A stretch of 16,492 nt of DNA from an uncultured Ruminiclostridium sp. (GCA_910579265.1 CAJTTE010000033.1:1-16492), one strand, 5' to 3'. Positions 1-6,842 are shown, counted from the first letter of the stretch. The notes: generated by a model not told the origin, from the sequence alone. Program-made: numbers and translations.

Positions 1-14
1 CCCTCGTCACCAAT

Positions 15-43
15 ATAGTATCATATTCAGATACAAATGTCAA
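15..43 (-). promoter_or_regulatory. Leftward sigma-A type promoter at the window edge
   Basis: Read on the minus strand there is a perfect -35 TTGACA (38-43), a 17-bp spacer and a -10 TACTAT (15-20). The -10 is preceded by TGA, so it has the extended -10 TG dinucleotide. Transcription would start near position 8 and run out of the window to the left, so the gene it serves is not visible. A GAGGG lies at the very edge on the same strand and could be part of its ribosome binding site. The inverted repeat at 25-59 covers the spacer and the -35. Confidence 0.6.
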
Positions 44-59
44 TACAATATATCTGAAT
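25..59. promoter_or_regulatory. Operator-like inverted repeat over the leftward promoter
   Basis: ATTCAGATA (25-33) and TATCTGAAT (51-59) are perfect 9-bp inverted arms with a 17-bp gap. A second, overlapping dyad GTATC-N7-GATAC lies at 18-34. Together they surround the -35 and the spacer of the leftward promoter, as expected for a repressor operator. The regulator family cannot be named from the half-site. That this is an operator is inferred from its position. Confidence 0.45.
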
Positions 60-960
60 TTTACACTTTGCACAACAATCCCTCCTCAAAATCGAAAAAT
101 AAGATACCAACACCCCAAAAAATCCTCTTAAACCCCATCCACAACCCCATTACCCCGCCTTGTTAAAAATCACAATACCCCATATCATGCTATTCCTATC
201 CTTACCGCTATCTTACTTTTCTCCCTCCTTCTCCTTTATCTCCTACTTCTACACCACGGCAGCCGACAAGGTATTAATACTCTTAAAGGCTTCTCACCTA
301 TTTTCTCTTCACCTTATCTTTAACTATAACCTTTTATCCTACCACACCTATACTTCCATACTCACACCTATACTTCCATACTCACACCGATACTTCCATA
401 CTCACACCGATACTTCCATACTCCCATCCATAACAACACTAATATCATTACTACTTAAAACCGATATTTTACTTTCTGTCTAATCTGCCGCCCTCTCTTC
501 CACCCCCTTCGTCTTACAATTCCAAATAAAATTTACCACAACACCTAACAAAACCTTAAACTTCTTCCCAACACTCCCAACACCTTCAACATTCCCGCCA
601 CCTCAAACTTTTGAATTTTTAGGATAGTCTCTTTAATGAGACCCCAACATCTTCACCCCCTCACCACCTTCAACACCCCCTCACCACCTCCAACACCCAA
701 CCACCTCCACCCCCCAAACCACTCCACCCCCCGCGATCTTAGCTTTTTCCCCCAAAAATTCCACATCCCCGTCCAATTCATGCGGTTAACGCTGACTAAC
801 CAAAACGGTTTAATCACCCTTTCAGCTCCTTACCCTCATAATTACCACCCTAACCGTCCCCGCAAACCTTCATTCCTTCGTTCCTTCTTTTCCCGGATTT
901 TCACTTTATTTTTGGTTAGCTTGCACTAACCCATTAAGGCTGATCATCCGAAAAAGAATA
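60..960. other. Non-coding, G-depleted, strand-asymmetric block
   Basis: No convincing gene lies in this stretch of about 900 bp. The + strand is C/A/T-rich and nearly free of G: a hand count of 121-780 gives 30 G in 660 nt (about 4.5 percent), and two 60-nt stretches (301-360, 661-720) have none. The minus strand is correspondingly rich in G with runs of three to six, notably across 656-732. Open frames on the + strand (160-483 and 636-929) arise because TAG and TGA stops are rare without G; they show no ribosome binding site and no recognisable protein. Small dyads occur at 627-642 (GTCTC/GAGAC) and 914-931 (GGTTAG/CTAACC). The function is unknown. Confidence 0.7.
351..430. repeat. 20-bp tandem repeat, about four copies
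   Basis: The unit TACTTCCATACTCACACC(T/G)A starts at 351, 371, 391 and 411. The fourth copy is degenerate in its second half, and a partial unit (the last half) precedes at 341-350. The first three copies differ only at the T/G position. The 20-bp period is not a multiple of three, so the unit is read in changing frames, which argues against a protein repeat. Confidence 0.85.
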
Positions 961-968
961 AATTAATA

Positions 969-1002
969 CGGAGGGATATCGGTTAAAAATCCCTCCGTTT
1001 TT
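969..1002 (-). terminator. Probable terminator of the cysteine desulfidase gene
   Basis: CGGAGGGAT (969-977) pairs perfectly with ATCCCTCCG (989-997) around an 11-nt loop. On the + strand five T follow the stem. On the minus strand the downstream tail is T/A-rich (TATTAATTTATT). It lies 44 nt past the stop codon of the leftward gene that ends at 1042, so that gene is the likely user, and the hairpin could work in both directions. Confidence 0.7.
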
Positions 1003-1041
1003 CGCTCCGGGTCCTTTTGTATGATTTCCGGATTAAGTCCG

Positions 1042-2364
1042 TTACTTTGCCGATAAGGTTTTTTCTTTGATACAGTCACCGTAAAACGCATTTTCTTCTT
1101 GTTCCGTCAACATCTGTTTAACGATCTCTCTGTCGGTTTCTCTCATTCCCACCTTGCCTATGTATCCGACGCAGCTGATAGTTTCCTCCGCGTCTTCCTT
1201 AAGAAGCCCTGTAAAGGCCTTGTAAGCCTTTCCGTTCATGGCAAGGAAATGGGCCATCATGCCGGCGTCGATACTCGTTGCTATTTTGGCGGCGCATGAT
1301 ATTTTTGCTCCGTCGCAGAGTATTCCCGGAATATTTGCCAGTGTGTTGTCGATTGTGGCTTTGATCTGCCCGATAGTGCCGCCGGCGATATAAGTGACGG
1401 CGGCGCATGCGGCGCATGAAGCGGAGACTGCTCCGCAGAATGCGGAGAGCTTACCTATGTTATCCTTCTGATGAATCGTCAGAAGTGCGGAGAAGGCGAG
1501 GGCTCTGTAAAGCTTTTCCTGGGGTATATCCTTTTCTCTTGCATAGACGATAAGAGGAACGGATGAAGCTATACCTTGATTGCCGCTTCCCGAATTGATT
1601 ATTACCGGCATGTCACAGCCGCTCATCCGGGCCTCTGAAGCCGCAGCCGCATATGCCTTCATTCGGGTAACGACTCCTTCGGCATATGATGCACGAATTG
1701 TTTTACCGATATTGAGTCCGTAGCTACCCGACATGCCTTCATATGCGATATCCATATTGCAGCGTATCTGACGATCAAAAAGAGGCTTTATTTTTTCAAT
1801 ATCGACTTCGTCCGCAAATGCCTTGATGTTTTCTATGTTAAGTCCTGAACGGTCGGCGTAAGCCTTTTCCTTTGATTTTACATCGGAATATATTTCTCTT
1901 CCGTTTTTTACCACGGAGACAATATTCATATGCGAATGGCGCACTTCGATCTCGACGGTATCCGTTCCGTCTGTCATATTGATAATGAAGTGCAGTGGGA
2001 TTTCCGAATTAAGATAATCGACCTTACATCCGCCTTGTTCAAGAAAATTTCTTGTCTGCTCCAGAGCAGTCGGAGTGACTGCTTCCAGCACCTCCATGCC
2101 AAGCCCGCAGCTGCCGCCGAAGGCACCAAGTGTCACTGCGGCTTCGATCCCCACCAATCCTCCCGAATTGGGAATAGATACGCATCTAACGTTTTTTATC
2201 ATATTTCCGCTGCAACGGGCGGTTATACTGACGGGAACGCCGCCTAATTCGCATCGCCCCTTGGCGGACGCATAAGCCAGCGCGATAGGCTCTGTGCACC
2301 CCATTGCGGGAATAAGCTCTTCATTGAGAATAGCCAGCATTTCATTTTCATCTTTGCAATTCAT
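1042..2364 (-). CDS. cyuA: L-cysteine desulfidase / serine dehydratase-like protein (UPF0597, CyuA family)
   Basis: This 440-aa protein belongs to the Fe-S-dependent L-cysteine desulfidase family (CyuA/YhaM, UPF0597), related to the alpha subunit of L-serine dehydratase. Known members split L-cysteine into pyruvate, ammonia and sulfide in the cytoplasm. Visible marks are the N-terminal MGCTEP motif (Cys23), a central SGSGNQG stretch (about 258-264) and further cysteines at 310, 350 and 357. Their 40/7 spacing fits the remaining Fe-S ligands of the family. Length is full. An upstream in-frame ATG at 2373 directly abuts GGAGG (2374-2378) with no spacing, whereas the ATG at 2364 sits 9 nt from it, so 2364 is chosen. 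The gene is transcribed alone, with a near-consensus promoter at 2424-2453 and a terminator at 969-997. Serine rather than cysteine as main substrate cannot be excluded. Confidence 0.88.
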   Translation of the reverse strand: MNCKDENEMLAILNEELIPAMGCTEPIALAYASAKGRCELGGVPVSITARCSGNMIKNVRCVSIPNSGGLVGIEAAVTLGAFGGSCGLGMEVLEAVTPTALEQTRNFLEQGGCKVDYLNSEIPLHFIINMTDGTDTVEIEVRHSHMNIVSVVKNGREIYSDVKSKEKAYADRSGLNIENIKAFADEVDIEKIKPLFDRQIRCNMDIAYEGMSGSYGLNIGKTIRASYAEGVVTRMKAYAAAASEARMSGCDMPVIINSGSGNQGIASSVPLIVYAREKDIPQEKLYRALAFSALLTIHQKDNIGKLSAFCGAVSASCAACAAVTYIAGGTIGQIKATIDNTLANIPGILCDGAKISCAAKIATSIDAGMMAHFLAMNGKAYKAFTGLLKEDAEETISCVGYIGKVGMRETDREIVKQMLTEQEENAFYGDCIKEKTLSAK

Positions 2365-2423
2365 TATAAGCATCCTCCGGTTATAACGTTAAAACAGTCC
2401 GTAAATGCGGATTGCTCAATGTA

Positions 2424-2453
2424 ATTATACAAGTCCGGCTTGTTCTTTGTCAA
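2424..2453 (-). promoter_or_regulatory. Promoter of the cysteine desulfidase gene
   Basis: On the minus strand, -35 TTGACA (2448-2453) and -10 TATAAT (2424-2429) are both perfect consensus, with an 18-bp spacer. The predicted start near 2417 gives a leader of about 50 nt. In that leader a small dyad TCCG-N6-CGGA and the palindrome GTTATAAC are visible; no known riboswitch is recognised. Confidence 0.8.
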
Positions 2454-2543
2454 GACCCTTTTGTGCTTGCATAATGCCTGCTGGATTAGCTGTCTGTTTT
2501 GGAAATACGGTTTGATAAAGCTGTAAAATTTTTTAATTTACTC

Positions 2544-2571
2544 TTGACTTCATTTTTTTTTGTGTTATAAT
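2544..2571 (+). promoter_or_regulatory. Extended -10 promoter of the aldolase gene
   Basis: TTGACT (2544-2549), a 16-bp spacer and perfect TATAAT (2566-2571) preceded by TG at 2563-2564. The spacer has a run of nine T. Start near 2578 gives a leader of about 50 nt, ending in AAGGAG (2615-2620), 7 nt before the ATG at 2628. It is divergent from the desulfidase promoter, with about 90 bp between the two -35 boxes. Confidence 0.8.
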
Positions 2572-2627
2572 ATAAGCATTACTAATCTGCTTTAAATCGC
2601 TAAAGCGGCAGCTTAAGGAGAACTGAA

Positions 2628-3605
2628 ATGGCACAGAGAAAAGGAAACCTGATGAGCGTCAGAAAGGACGTGAAGGTTCTTGACGCGACAATAAGAGACG
2701 GAGGTCTCTGCAACAATTTTGATTTTACTGATGAATTTGTAACGGAGCTGTATAAGGCTAATGTTAAGAGCGGTATAGATTATATGGAGTTTGGATATAA
2801 GGCAAGTAAGAATCTGTTTAAAACGTCGGATTTCGGGAAATGGAAGTTCTGCGATGAAGAGGATATAAGAAACATAGTGGGCGATAATGTTTCCGATATG
2901 AAGATAGCGGTTATGGCTGATGTGGGAAGATGCGATTATAAAGCGGACTTTCTGCCAAAAAGCGAATCCGTTATAGACATGATACGGGTAGCCTGTTATA
3001 TACACCAGATCCCTGCTGCGGTAGAAATGATAGATTACTTTCATGAATTGGGATATGAAACCACATGTAATATCATGGCGATTTCTCAGGCTAATCTGAA
3101 TCAGGTTCAGGAGGCGCTTGAAATGATTGTCGAATCGTCTGTCGACGTAATTTACCTTGTGGACAGCTATGGCTCCTTATATCCTGAAAACGCCGCCGAT
3201 TTGGCAAAGGTATATCTTGAAGCGGCGGAAAAAAACGGCAAAAAAGTAGGCTTTCATGGTCACAATAATCAGAATCTTGCCTTCGCAAACACTATTGAAA
3301 CGCTTTCCTACGGTGTTTCCTATCTTGATGCCACGGCTATGGGTATGGGGCGCGGTGCGGGGAACTGTGCATCCGAACTTCTTCTGGGCTTTCTGAAGAA
3401 TCCTAAATACAGCCTGTACGGTCTTTTGGAATTTATTGAGAGATACATGATCCCCTTGAAGAACAGCGGAGTTGTCTGGGGTTATGACCTTCAGTATCTT
3501 TTTACCGGCCAGCTTAACCGTCATCCGCGTGAGGCGATGAATTTCACGGCTGACGGTAGAAGCGATTACTGTGAATTTTATAAGGGGCTGCTGGAAAATT
3601 TCTGA
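2628..3605 (+). CDS. DRE-TIM metallolyase-like aldolase (HMGL-like / 4-hydroxy-2-oxovalerate aldolase-like)
   Basis: This 325-aa protein is a TIM-barrel enzyme of the HMG-CoA lyase-like (DRE-TIM) superfamily, closest in feel to the catalytic domain of 4-hydroxy-2-oxovalerate aldolase. Family members make or break a C-C bond next to a carbonyl using a divalent metal. The first strand carries LDATIRDGG (Asp19, Arg23, Asp24), the metal-binding HGHNN has His210 and His212, and the glycine loop GMGRGAGN is at 239-246. The C-terminal 70 residues do not clearly match the DmpG communication domain, and no acetaldehyde dehydrogenase partner lies beside it, so a pathway cannot be assigned. It is a single-gene unit with its own promoter and a strong terminator. 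The start follows AAGGAG by 7 nt; an in-frame ATG at 2652 is less well placed. Substrate unknown. Confidence 0.8.
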   Translation: MAQRKGNLMSVRKDVKVLDATIRDGGLCNNFDFTDEFVTELYKANVKSGIDYMEFGYKASKNLFKTSDFGKWKFCDEEDIRNIVGDNVSDMKIAVMADVGRCDYKADFLPKSESVIDMIRVACYIHQIPAAVEMIDYFHELGYETTCNIMAISQANLNQVQEALEMIVESSVDVIYLVDSYGSLYPENAADLAKVYLEAAEKNGKKVGFHGHNNQNLAFANTIETLSYGVSYLDATAMGMGRGAGNCASELLLGFLKNPKYSLYGLLEFIERYMIPLKNSGVVWGYDLQYLFTGQLNRHPREAMNFTADGRSDYCEFYKGLLENF

Positions 3606-3623
3606 TTTTTGCCAGAACGTTGG

Positions 3624-3674
3624 AACCGATGATTATAAAGGGTTAAATTCTTTATAATCACCGGTTTTGTTTTT
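3624..3674 (+). terminator. Terminator of the aldolase gene
   Basis: The arms 3624-3640 and 3650-3666 form a 17-bp stem with one mismatch around a 9-nt loop, followed by the T-rich tract TTTTGTTTTT (3665-3674). It begins 18 nt after the stop codon. A textbook intrinsic terminator. Confidence 0.9.
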
Positions 3675-3695
3675 AGATATAATGTCCGTTTGCTG

Positions 3696-3724
3696 TTTAC
3701 AAATTTTTACCTTTGGTGTATAAT
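3696..3724 (+). promoter_or_regulatory. Promoter abutting the dispersed repeat
   Basis: TTTACA (3696-3701), a 17-bp spacer and perfect TATAAT (3719-3724). The predicted start near 3731 is about 10 nt before the dispersed element at 3741. The nearest downstream gene (Nudix, 4164) is more than 430 nt away. The promoter may therefore drive a long-leader mRNA or a short transcript of the repeat itself. No regulator is visible. Confidence 0.6.
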
Positions 3725-3740
3725 AGTCTTGATTAGGTTA

Positions 3741-3926
3741 GGGGCTATCTCTAAAGCCGTAAGTTGCACAATTTCTACTGATTGCGGCCCCTTTCCGCGT
3801 CAAAGAATGCCGGTAATTATCCCAAAGGGATAACTGCGAAATACCCTGGTATTTCTCCGCTTTTTTATTTGAAATCGCCATGCTTTCAGCGAAATGGTAT
3901 TAATTTGCTTTGTTTTCAGACACGCC
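3741..3926 (+). mobile_element. MITE-like dispersed repeat, copy 1
   Basis: This 186-bp stretch aligns along its whole length, with gaps, to the reverse complement of 16145-16311. Shared blocks include AATTTCTACT, CTTTCCGCGT, TTCTCCGCTTTT, TTGAAATCG and TCAGCGA. The ends resemble imperfect terminal inverted repeats (GGGGCTATCTCTAAA on the left, TTTTCAGACACGCC on the right). The copy has an internal segment absent from the other copy that makes two small hairpins, TTATCCCAAAGGGATAA and AATACC-CT-GGTATT. It has no coding capacity. A non-autonomous transposable element is the best guess; a repeated structured RNA gene is an alternative. Confidence 0.6.
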
Positions 3927-4023
3927 TTTGAATAACTGGAAAATGAAATTTTTTCTGAACGGCGGTATTTAATAAACGCGAGCTTTTATATGCCGATTTG
4001 AAATTAGAAGAGAGCGGCAAACG

Positions 4024-4086
4024 CGGGAATATTTCCCGATTGATACGATAACGATATTGACAGATGGAGTAGGGATAGGCTATATA
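4024..4086 (+). promoter_or_regulatory. Candidate promoter with upstream dyad for the Nudix gene
   Basis: TTGACA (4057-4062) and TATATA (4081-4086) are separated by 18 bp, giving a start near 4093 and a leader of about 70 nt. Eighteen nt upstream of the -35 lies a 15-bp palindrome, CGGGAA-TAT-TTCCCG (4024-4038), which could bind a regulator. The remaining bases between 3927 and 4163 show no gene. Confidence 0.45.
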
Positions 4087-4163
4087 TTTCAAATGTGAGC
4101 ATTTACATATAAGAAAATGGAACAACTTACGGAAATTTTGAAAAGGAAAAATGATAATCAAAA

Positions 4164-4664
4164 ATGAACGATATTATTCTCAGAAATATGACTTCCGTTT
4201 ACCTTATACACGGCGATAAATTCTTACTTCTTTACCGTATAGGTTCAAGAGTGATATCTGACTGCTATACGGGAACAGCGGGTGGACATTTTGAAAAAGA
4301 TGAGCTTAATGAACCCAAAGCCTGTATTCTTCGAGAGCTTTATGAGGAAACGGGACTTACGGAAAAGGATATTAAAAATCTATCCCTAAGATATATTTCC
4401 GTCAGGCTTAAAAACAATGAAATCAGGCAAAATTATTACTATTTTGCCGACCTTGACAATGAGGTTGAACTTACGAGTAACGAGGGAAAGCTGAGATGGG
4501 TAAAATTTGATGAAGCGCTTTCTTTGAAAATGCCGCATAGTGCGAAATACGTGATAAAGCATTATCTTGAAATCGGAAAAGATACTGATTTTCTGTATTG
4601 CGGAGCCGCCGCTGAAAGCGAATTGATATTCACTGAGTTGAAGGAATTTCCGGATATGCGGTAA
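4164..4664 (+). CDS. Nudix hydrolase
   Basis: A 166-aa Nudix-fold protein; the family hydrolyses nucleoside diphosphates linked to another group, using Mg2+. The Nudix box spans about residues 40-65, from GGHFEKDE to RELYEETGL, with the catalytic EExG intact. Relative to the canonical GX5EX7REUXEEXGU, two extra residues separate the first Glu from the RE pair. The region after about residue 115 has no recognisable second domain, and the substrate cannot be predicted. In-frame stop TAA at 4155-4157 rules out a start further upstream. AAGG (4143-4146) is 17 nt from the ATG, so the ribosome binding site is weak; the ATG at 4188 is an alternative. The stop is 2 nt from the next gene, indicating translational coupling. 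Confidence 0.85.
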   Translation: MNDIILRNMTSVYLIHGDKFLLLYRIGSRVISDCYTGTAGGHFEKDELNEPKACILRELYEETGLTEKDIKNLSLRYISVRLKNNEIRQNYYYFADLDNEVELTSNEGKLRWVKFDEALSLKMPHSAKYVIKHYLEIGKDTDFLYCGAAAESELIFTELKEFPDMR

Positions 4665-4666
4665 AA

Positions 4667-5302
4667 ATGAAAGGAACCAAAGCAGTGTATAACAAAATAA
4701 TAGATGACATAACTGATTTTATTTTCATAAGCGACAATCCTGAAAAATCCGATATTATTTTTCTTCCCGGCGGTTCTTTTCCGTCTCAGGGCGAATATGC
4801 GGCACGGCTTTACCGGAAGGGATATGCTCCCTTTCTTATGCCTTCCGGCGGAGTAAGCGTAAAATTTGGCAAATGGCAGGGGGTCAAAGAGGGAAAAGAA
4901 AATGTTTACAACGGAAATTATCGCTCCGACTGCGAATTTCTAACAGATGTGCTTATAAAAAACGGCGTTCCCGAGTCGGCAATAATCGGTGAGGACAAAT
5001 CGGGTCATACCCGTGACAACGCCTTTTTGTCAAGAAAGACCGCCGATGAAAGGGGACTTGAAATAAAAAGCGGAATCATTGTCTGTAAATCATTTCACGC
5101 GAGGCGCTGTCTCATGCTGTATCAGATGGCTTTTCCGAAAGCTCGTCTTAAGGTCTGCACCTTTGACGCGAGAGAAATAACGAGAGACAATTGGTTTACC
5201 ACCGAAGAGGGAATCGACAGAGTTTTGGGCGAGCTTGCCCGCTGCGGTGGTCAGTTTGTGGGAGATATAAAGGAGTACCTGAATGTAAAAATTGCAGATT
5301 GA
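4667..5302 (+). CDS. YdcF/SanA-like DUF218 family protein
   Basis: A 211-aa protein of the DUF218 (YdcF/SanA/ElyC) family. Members share a Rossmann-like domain; some act in envelope metabolism, and the biochemical function of the soluble ones is uncertain. Visible family marks are LPGG (33-36), PSGG (59-62), the TRDNA signature (115-119) and KSFHARR (141-147). No signal peptide or membrane segment is seen, unlike SanA or ElyC, so the protein is probably cytoplasmic. It starts 2 nt after the Nudix stop and has no separate promoter, so the two are co-translated. The pairing suggests activity on phosphorylated or nucleotide-like compounds, but this is inference. No terminator follows; the next 427 bp are repeat-rich. 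Confidence 0.82.
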   Translation: MKGTKAVYNKIIDDITDFIFISDNPEKSDIIFLPGGSFPSQGEYAARLYRKGYAPFLMPSGGVSVKFGKWQGVKEGKENVYNGNYRSDCEFLTDVLIKNGVPESAIIGEDKSGHTRDNAFLSRKTADERGLEIKSGIIVCKSFHARRCLMLYQMAFPKARLKVCTFDAREITRDNWFTTEEGIDRVLGELARCGGQFVGDIKEYLNVKIAD

Positions 5303-5321
5303 TATTTATTGAAGGGCAATG

Positions 5322-5429
5322 ACCCCGGATTATGAGAACACCTGGGGCGTAAGCCCCTCCGGGGCAGTGGGAGACCGGCTCCCCCACTGAAATACCGGTA
5401 AAAACTCTGCCGCTTTAAGGGATAAGCGG
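5322..5429. repeat. GC-rich multi-hairpin intergenic repeat, copy 1
   Basis: Three successive hairpins are visible: GGGGC-GTAA-GCCCC (5344-5357, a GNRA-type tetraloop), CAGTGGG/CCCACTG (5365-5371 with 5383-5389) and CCGCTT/AAGCGG (5410-5415 with 5424-5429). Similarity to 7469-7557 includes CCGGATTA/CCGGAATTA at the start, a CCCCNCTGAA block, ACCGG, and CCGCTT(T)AAG near the end. Related sequence (AGGCGGGGAAT) recurs at 5488-5498. Minus-strand frames here, such as 5251-5460, are shadows of the repeat. Whether it acts as RNA or DNA is unknown. Confidence 0.55.
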
Positions 5430-5533
5430 TATTTGCCCAAGGGCTTGGCAAGGTTGTCAAGCCACAAAGCGGATATTCGTTTGAAAAGGCGGGGAATCCG
5501 GGGCTTTAGATTAAAAATTATCAAAAAATTTAT

Positions 5534-5702
5534 TTGAGGCAACACCGCACAATGATTGCGTGTGAATTGTGCAGTCAGATATTTCGTCAGCTTGCATAAA
5601 TTCGACGCAGGAATACTGACGTATTTCAAGGAGAATTTGTGTAAGCCGACGGAAAATATGCAAGCAAGTCGCACGCAAAGCCATTGTGCGGTATTGCCTT
5701 AA
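5534..5702. mobile_element. 169-bp full-length hairpin (MITE-like) element
   Basis: The ends are inverted repeats: TTGAGGCAACACCGCACAAT (5534-5553) against the reverse complement of 5683-5702, with two differences in 20 that would be G-U pairs in RNA. Complementarity continues inward with bulges (TTGCGTG with CACGCAA, then CGTCAGCTTGCATAAATT with its counterpart near 5628-5655), leaving a loop of about 30 nt near 5597-5627. The whole element can fold as one long hairpin with no gene inside. That form is typical of MITEs. It ends 27 bp before prfB and may supply or block transcription of it. Confidence 0.65.
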
Positions 5703-5729
5703 GTTTATATTAGAAAGGAATTTATAGTT

Positions 5730-6842
5730 ATGCTGGAATATGATGAAATACGACTTGAGATGGAGGGCTTAGAGCCTCAGCTTAAGGAGCTGGAAGCGGC
5801 TATGAACATGGAAGCCCTTATAAAGGAAGCGAATGAGCTTGAGGAAAAATCCGCTCAGCCTGATTTCTGGAACGACGCCGAAAACTCTCAGAAGATAATG
5901 CAGAGAATAGGCGCACTGAAAAACAAAATTTCCGCATTCAATAAGCTTAAGGAAAGCTTTGACGATGTACTTACCATGATCGAGCTTGCCAACGAGGAGG
6001 AGGACGCTTCGATGCTGCCCGAAATCAAGGAGCTGGCGGCGGCGGCAAAATCGGGGTTGGAGGAGCAGAAGCTTATTACCCTTCTCTCGGGCGAGTATGA
6101 CAGCAAAAACGCCATTCTCACCTTCCACGCGGGAGCCGGCGGCACGGAGGCGCAGGATTGGGTCGAAATGCTTTACAGAATGTATAACAGATGGGCGGAG
6201 CGCCATAACTTCAAGGTGGAGCTTTTAGACTATCTCGACGGTGAAGAAGCAGGTATCAAAAGTGCCTCTATTCTTATCAAGGGGGAAAACAGCTACGGCT
6301 TTTTGAAATCCGAGAACGGAGTGCACAGGCTTGTGCGTGTAAGCCCCTTTGACAGCTCCGGAAGAAGACATACAAGCTTTGCAAGCCTTGAGGTGATGCC
6401 CGAGATCGATGAGGATACCAATGTTGACATACGCCCCGAGGACATTGAAATGGAGGTGTACCGTTCCAGCGGCGCAGGAGGACAAAAGGTCAACAAGACA
6501 AGCTCGGCGGTGCGCCTTATACACAAGCCCACGGGAATAGTCTGCGCCTGCCAGACCCAGAGAAGCCAGCTTCAGAACAGAGAATACGCAATGCGTATGC
6601 TTAAATCAAAGCTTATCGAGATAAAAGAGCGTGAGCATCTGGAGAAGGTCAGCGATATCAAGGGCGAGCAGCTTAAGATCGAGTGGGGAAGCCAGATACG
6701 CTCATATGTGTTTATGCCCTATACCCTTGCCAAGGATCACCGCACAGGTCATGAAACAGGCAATATTCAGGCGGTTATGGACGGGGATATCGACGGATTT
6801 ATCAATGCTTATCTTACGGCTAAGAGCAGGAATGAGCTGTGA
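5730..6842 (+). CDS. prfB: Peptide chain release factor 2
   Basis: A full-length 370-aa RF2. It recognises UGA and UAA stop codons on the ribosome and triggers release of the finished peptide. The SPF codon-recognition tripeptide is at 205-207, which separates RF2 from RF1, and the GGQ catalytic motif is at 250-252 within GAGGQKVNKTSSAVR. The N-terminal helical domain aligns residue for residue in length with E. coli RF2 up to QPDFW (Pro44). The frame is continuous: no CUUUGA programmed frameshift site interrupts codons 20-30, so the usual RF2 autoregulation is absent. AAAGGA (5714-5719) lies 10 nt before the ATG. The 169-bp hairpin element ends just upstream. The following GNAT gene is 53 nt away and may be co-transcribed. 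Confidence 0.97.
   Translation: MLEYDEIRLEMEGLEPQLKELEAAMNMEALIKEANELEEKSAQPDFWNDAENSQKIMQRIGALKNKISAFNKLKESFDDVLTMIELANEEEDASMLPEIKELAAAAKSGLEEQKLITLLSGEYDSKNAILTFHAGAGGTEAQDWVEMLYRMYNRWAERHNFKVELLDYLDGEEAGIKSASILIKGENSYGFLKSENGVHRLVRVSPFDSSGRRHTSFASLEVMPEIDEDTNVDIRPEDIEMEVYRSSGAGGQKVNKTSSAVRLIHKPTGIVCACQTQRSQLQNREYAMRMLKSKLIEIKEREHLEKVSDIKGEQLKIEWGSQIRSYVFMPYTLAKDHRTGHETGNIQAVMDGDIDGFINAYLTAKSRNEL

Noticed and set aside
341..430. Possible CRISPR array
   Set aside because: Units are contiguous with no unique spacers, only 20 bp long, and there are no cas genes.
160..483. 107-codon open frame on the + strand
   Set aside because: The frame crosses a 20-bp tandem repeat in shifting phase, has no ribosome binding site, and is explained by lack of G, which removes TAG and TGA stops.
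636..929. 97-codon open frame, proline-rich
   Set aside because: Compositional artefact of a C-rich low-complexity region; no ribosome binding site and no recognisable domain.
3916..4161. 81-codon minus-strand open frame before the Nudix gene
   Set aside because: Low-complexity, aromatic-rich translation, overlaps the dispersed repeat end and a likely promoter, no homology recognised.
5322..5429. Riboswitch or T-box upstream of prfB
   Set aside because: No recognised conserved core; the hairpins recur at 7469-7557 before an unrelated gene, which fits a dispersed repeat better.
5330..5674. 114-codon minus-strand open frame between ydcF-like and prfB
   Set aside because: It lies entirely across two intergenic repeats with strong hairpins and has no ribosome binding site; it is a repeat shadow.
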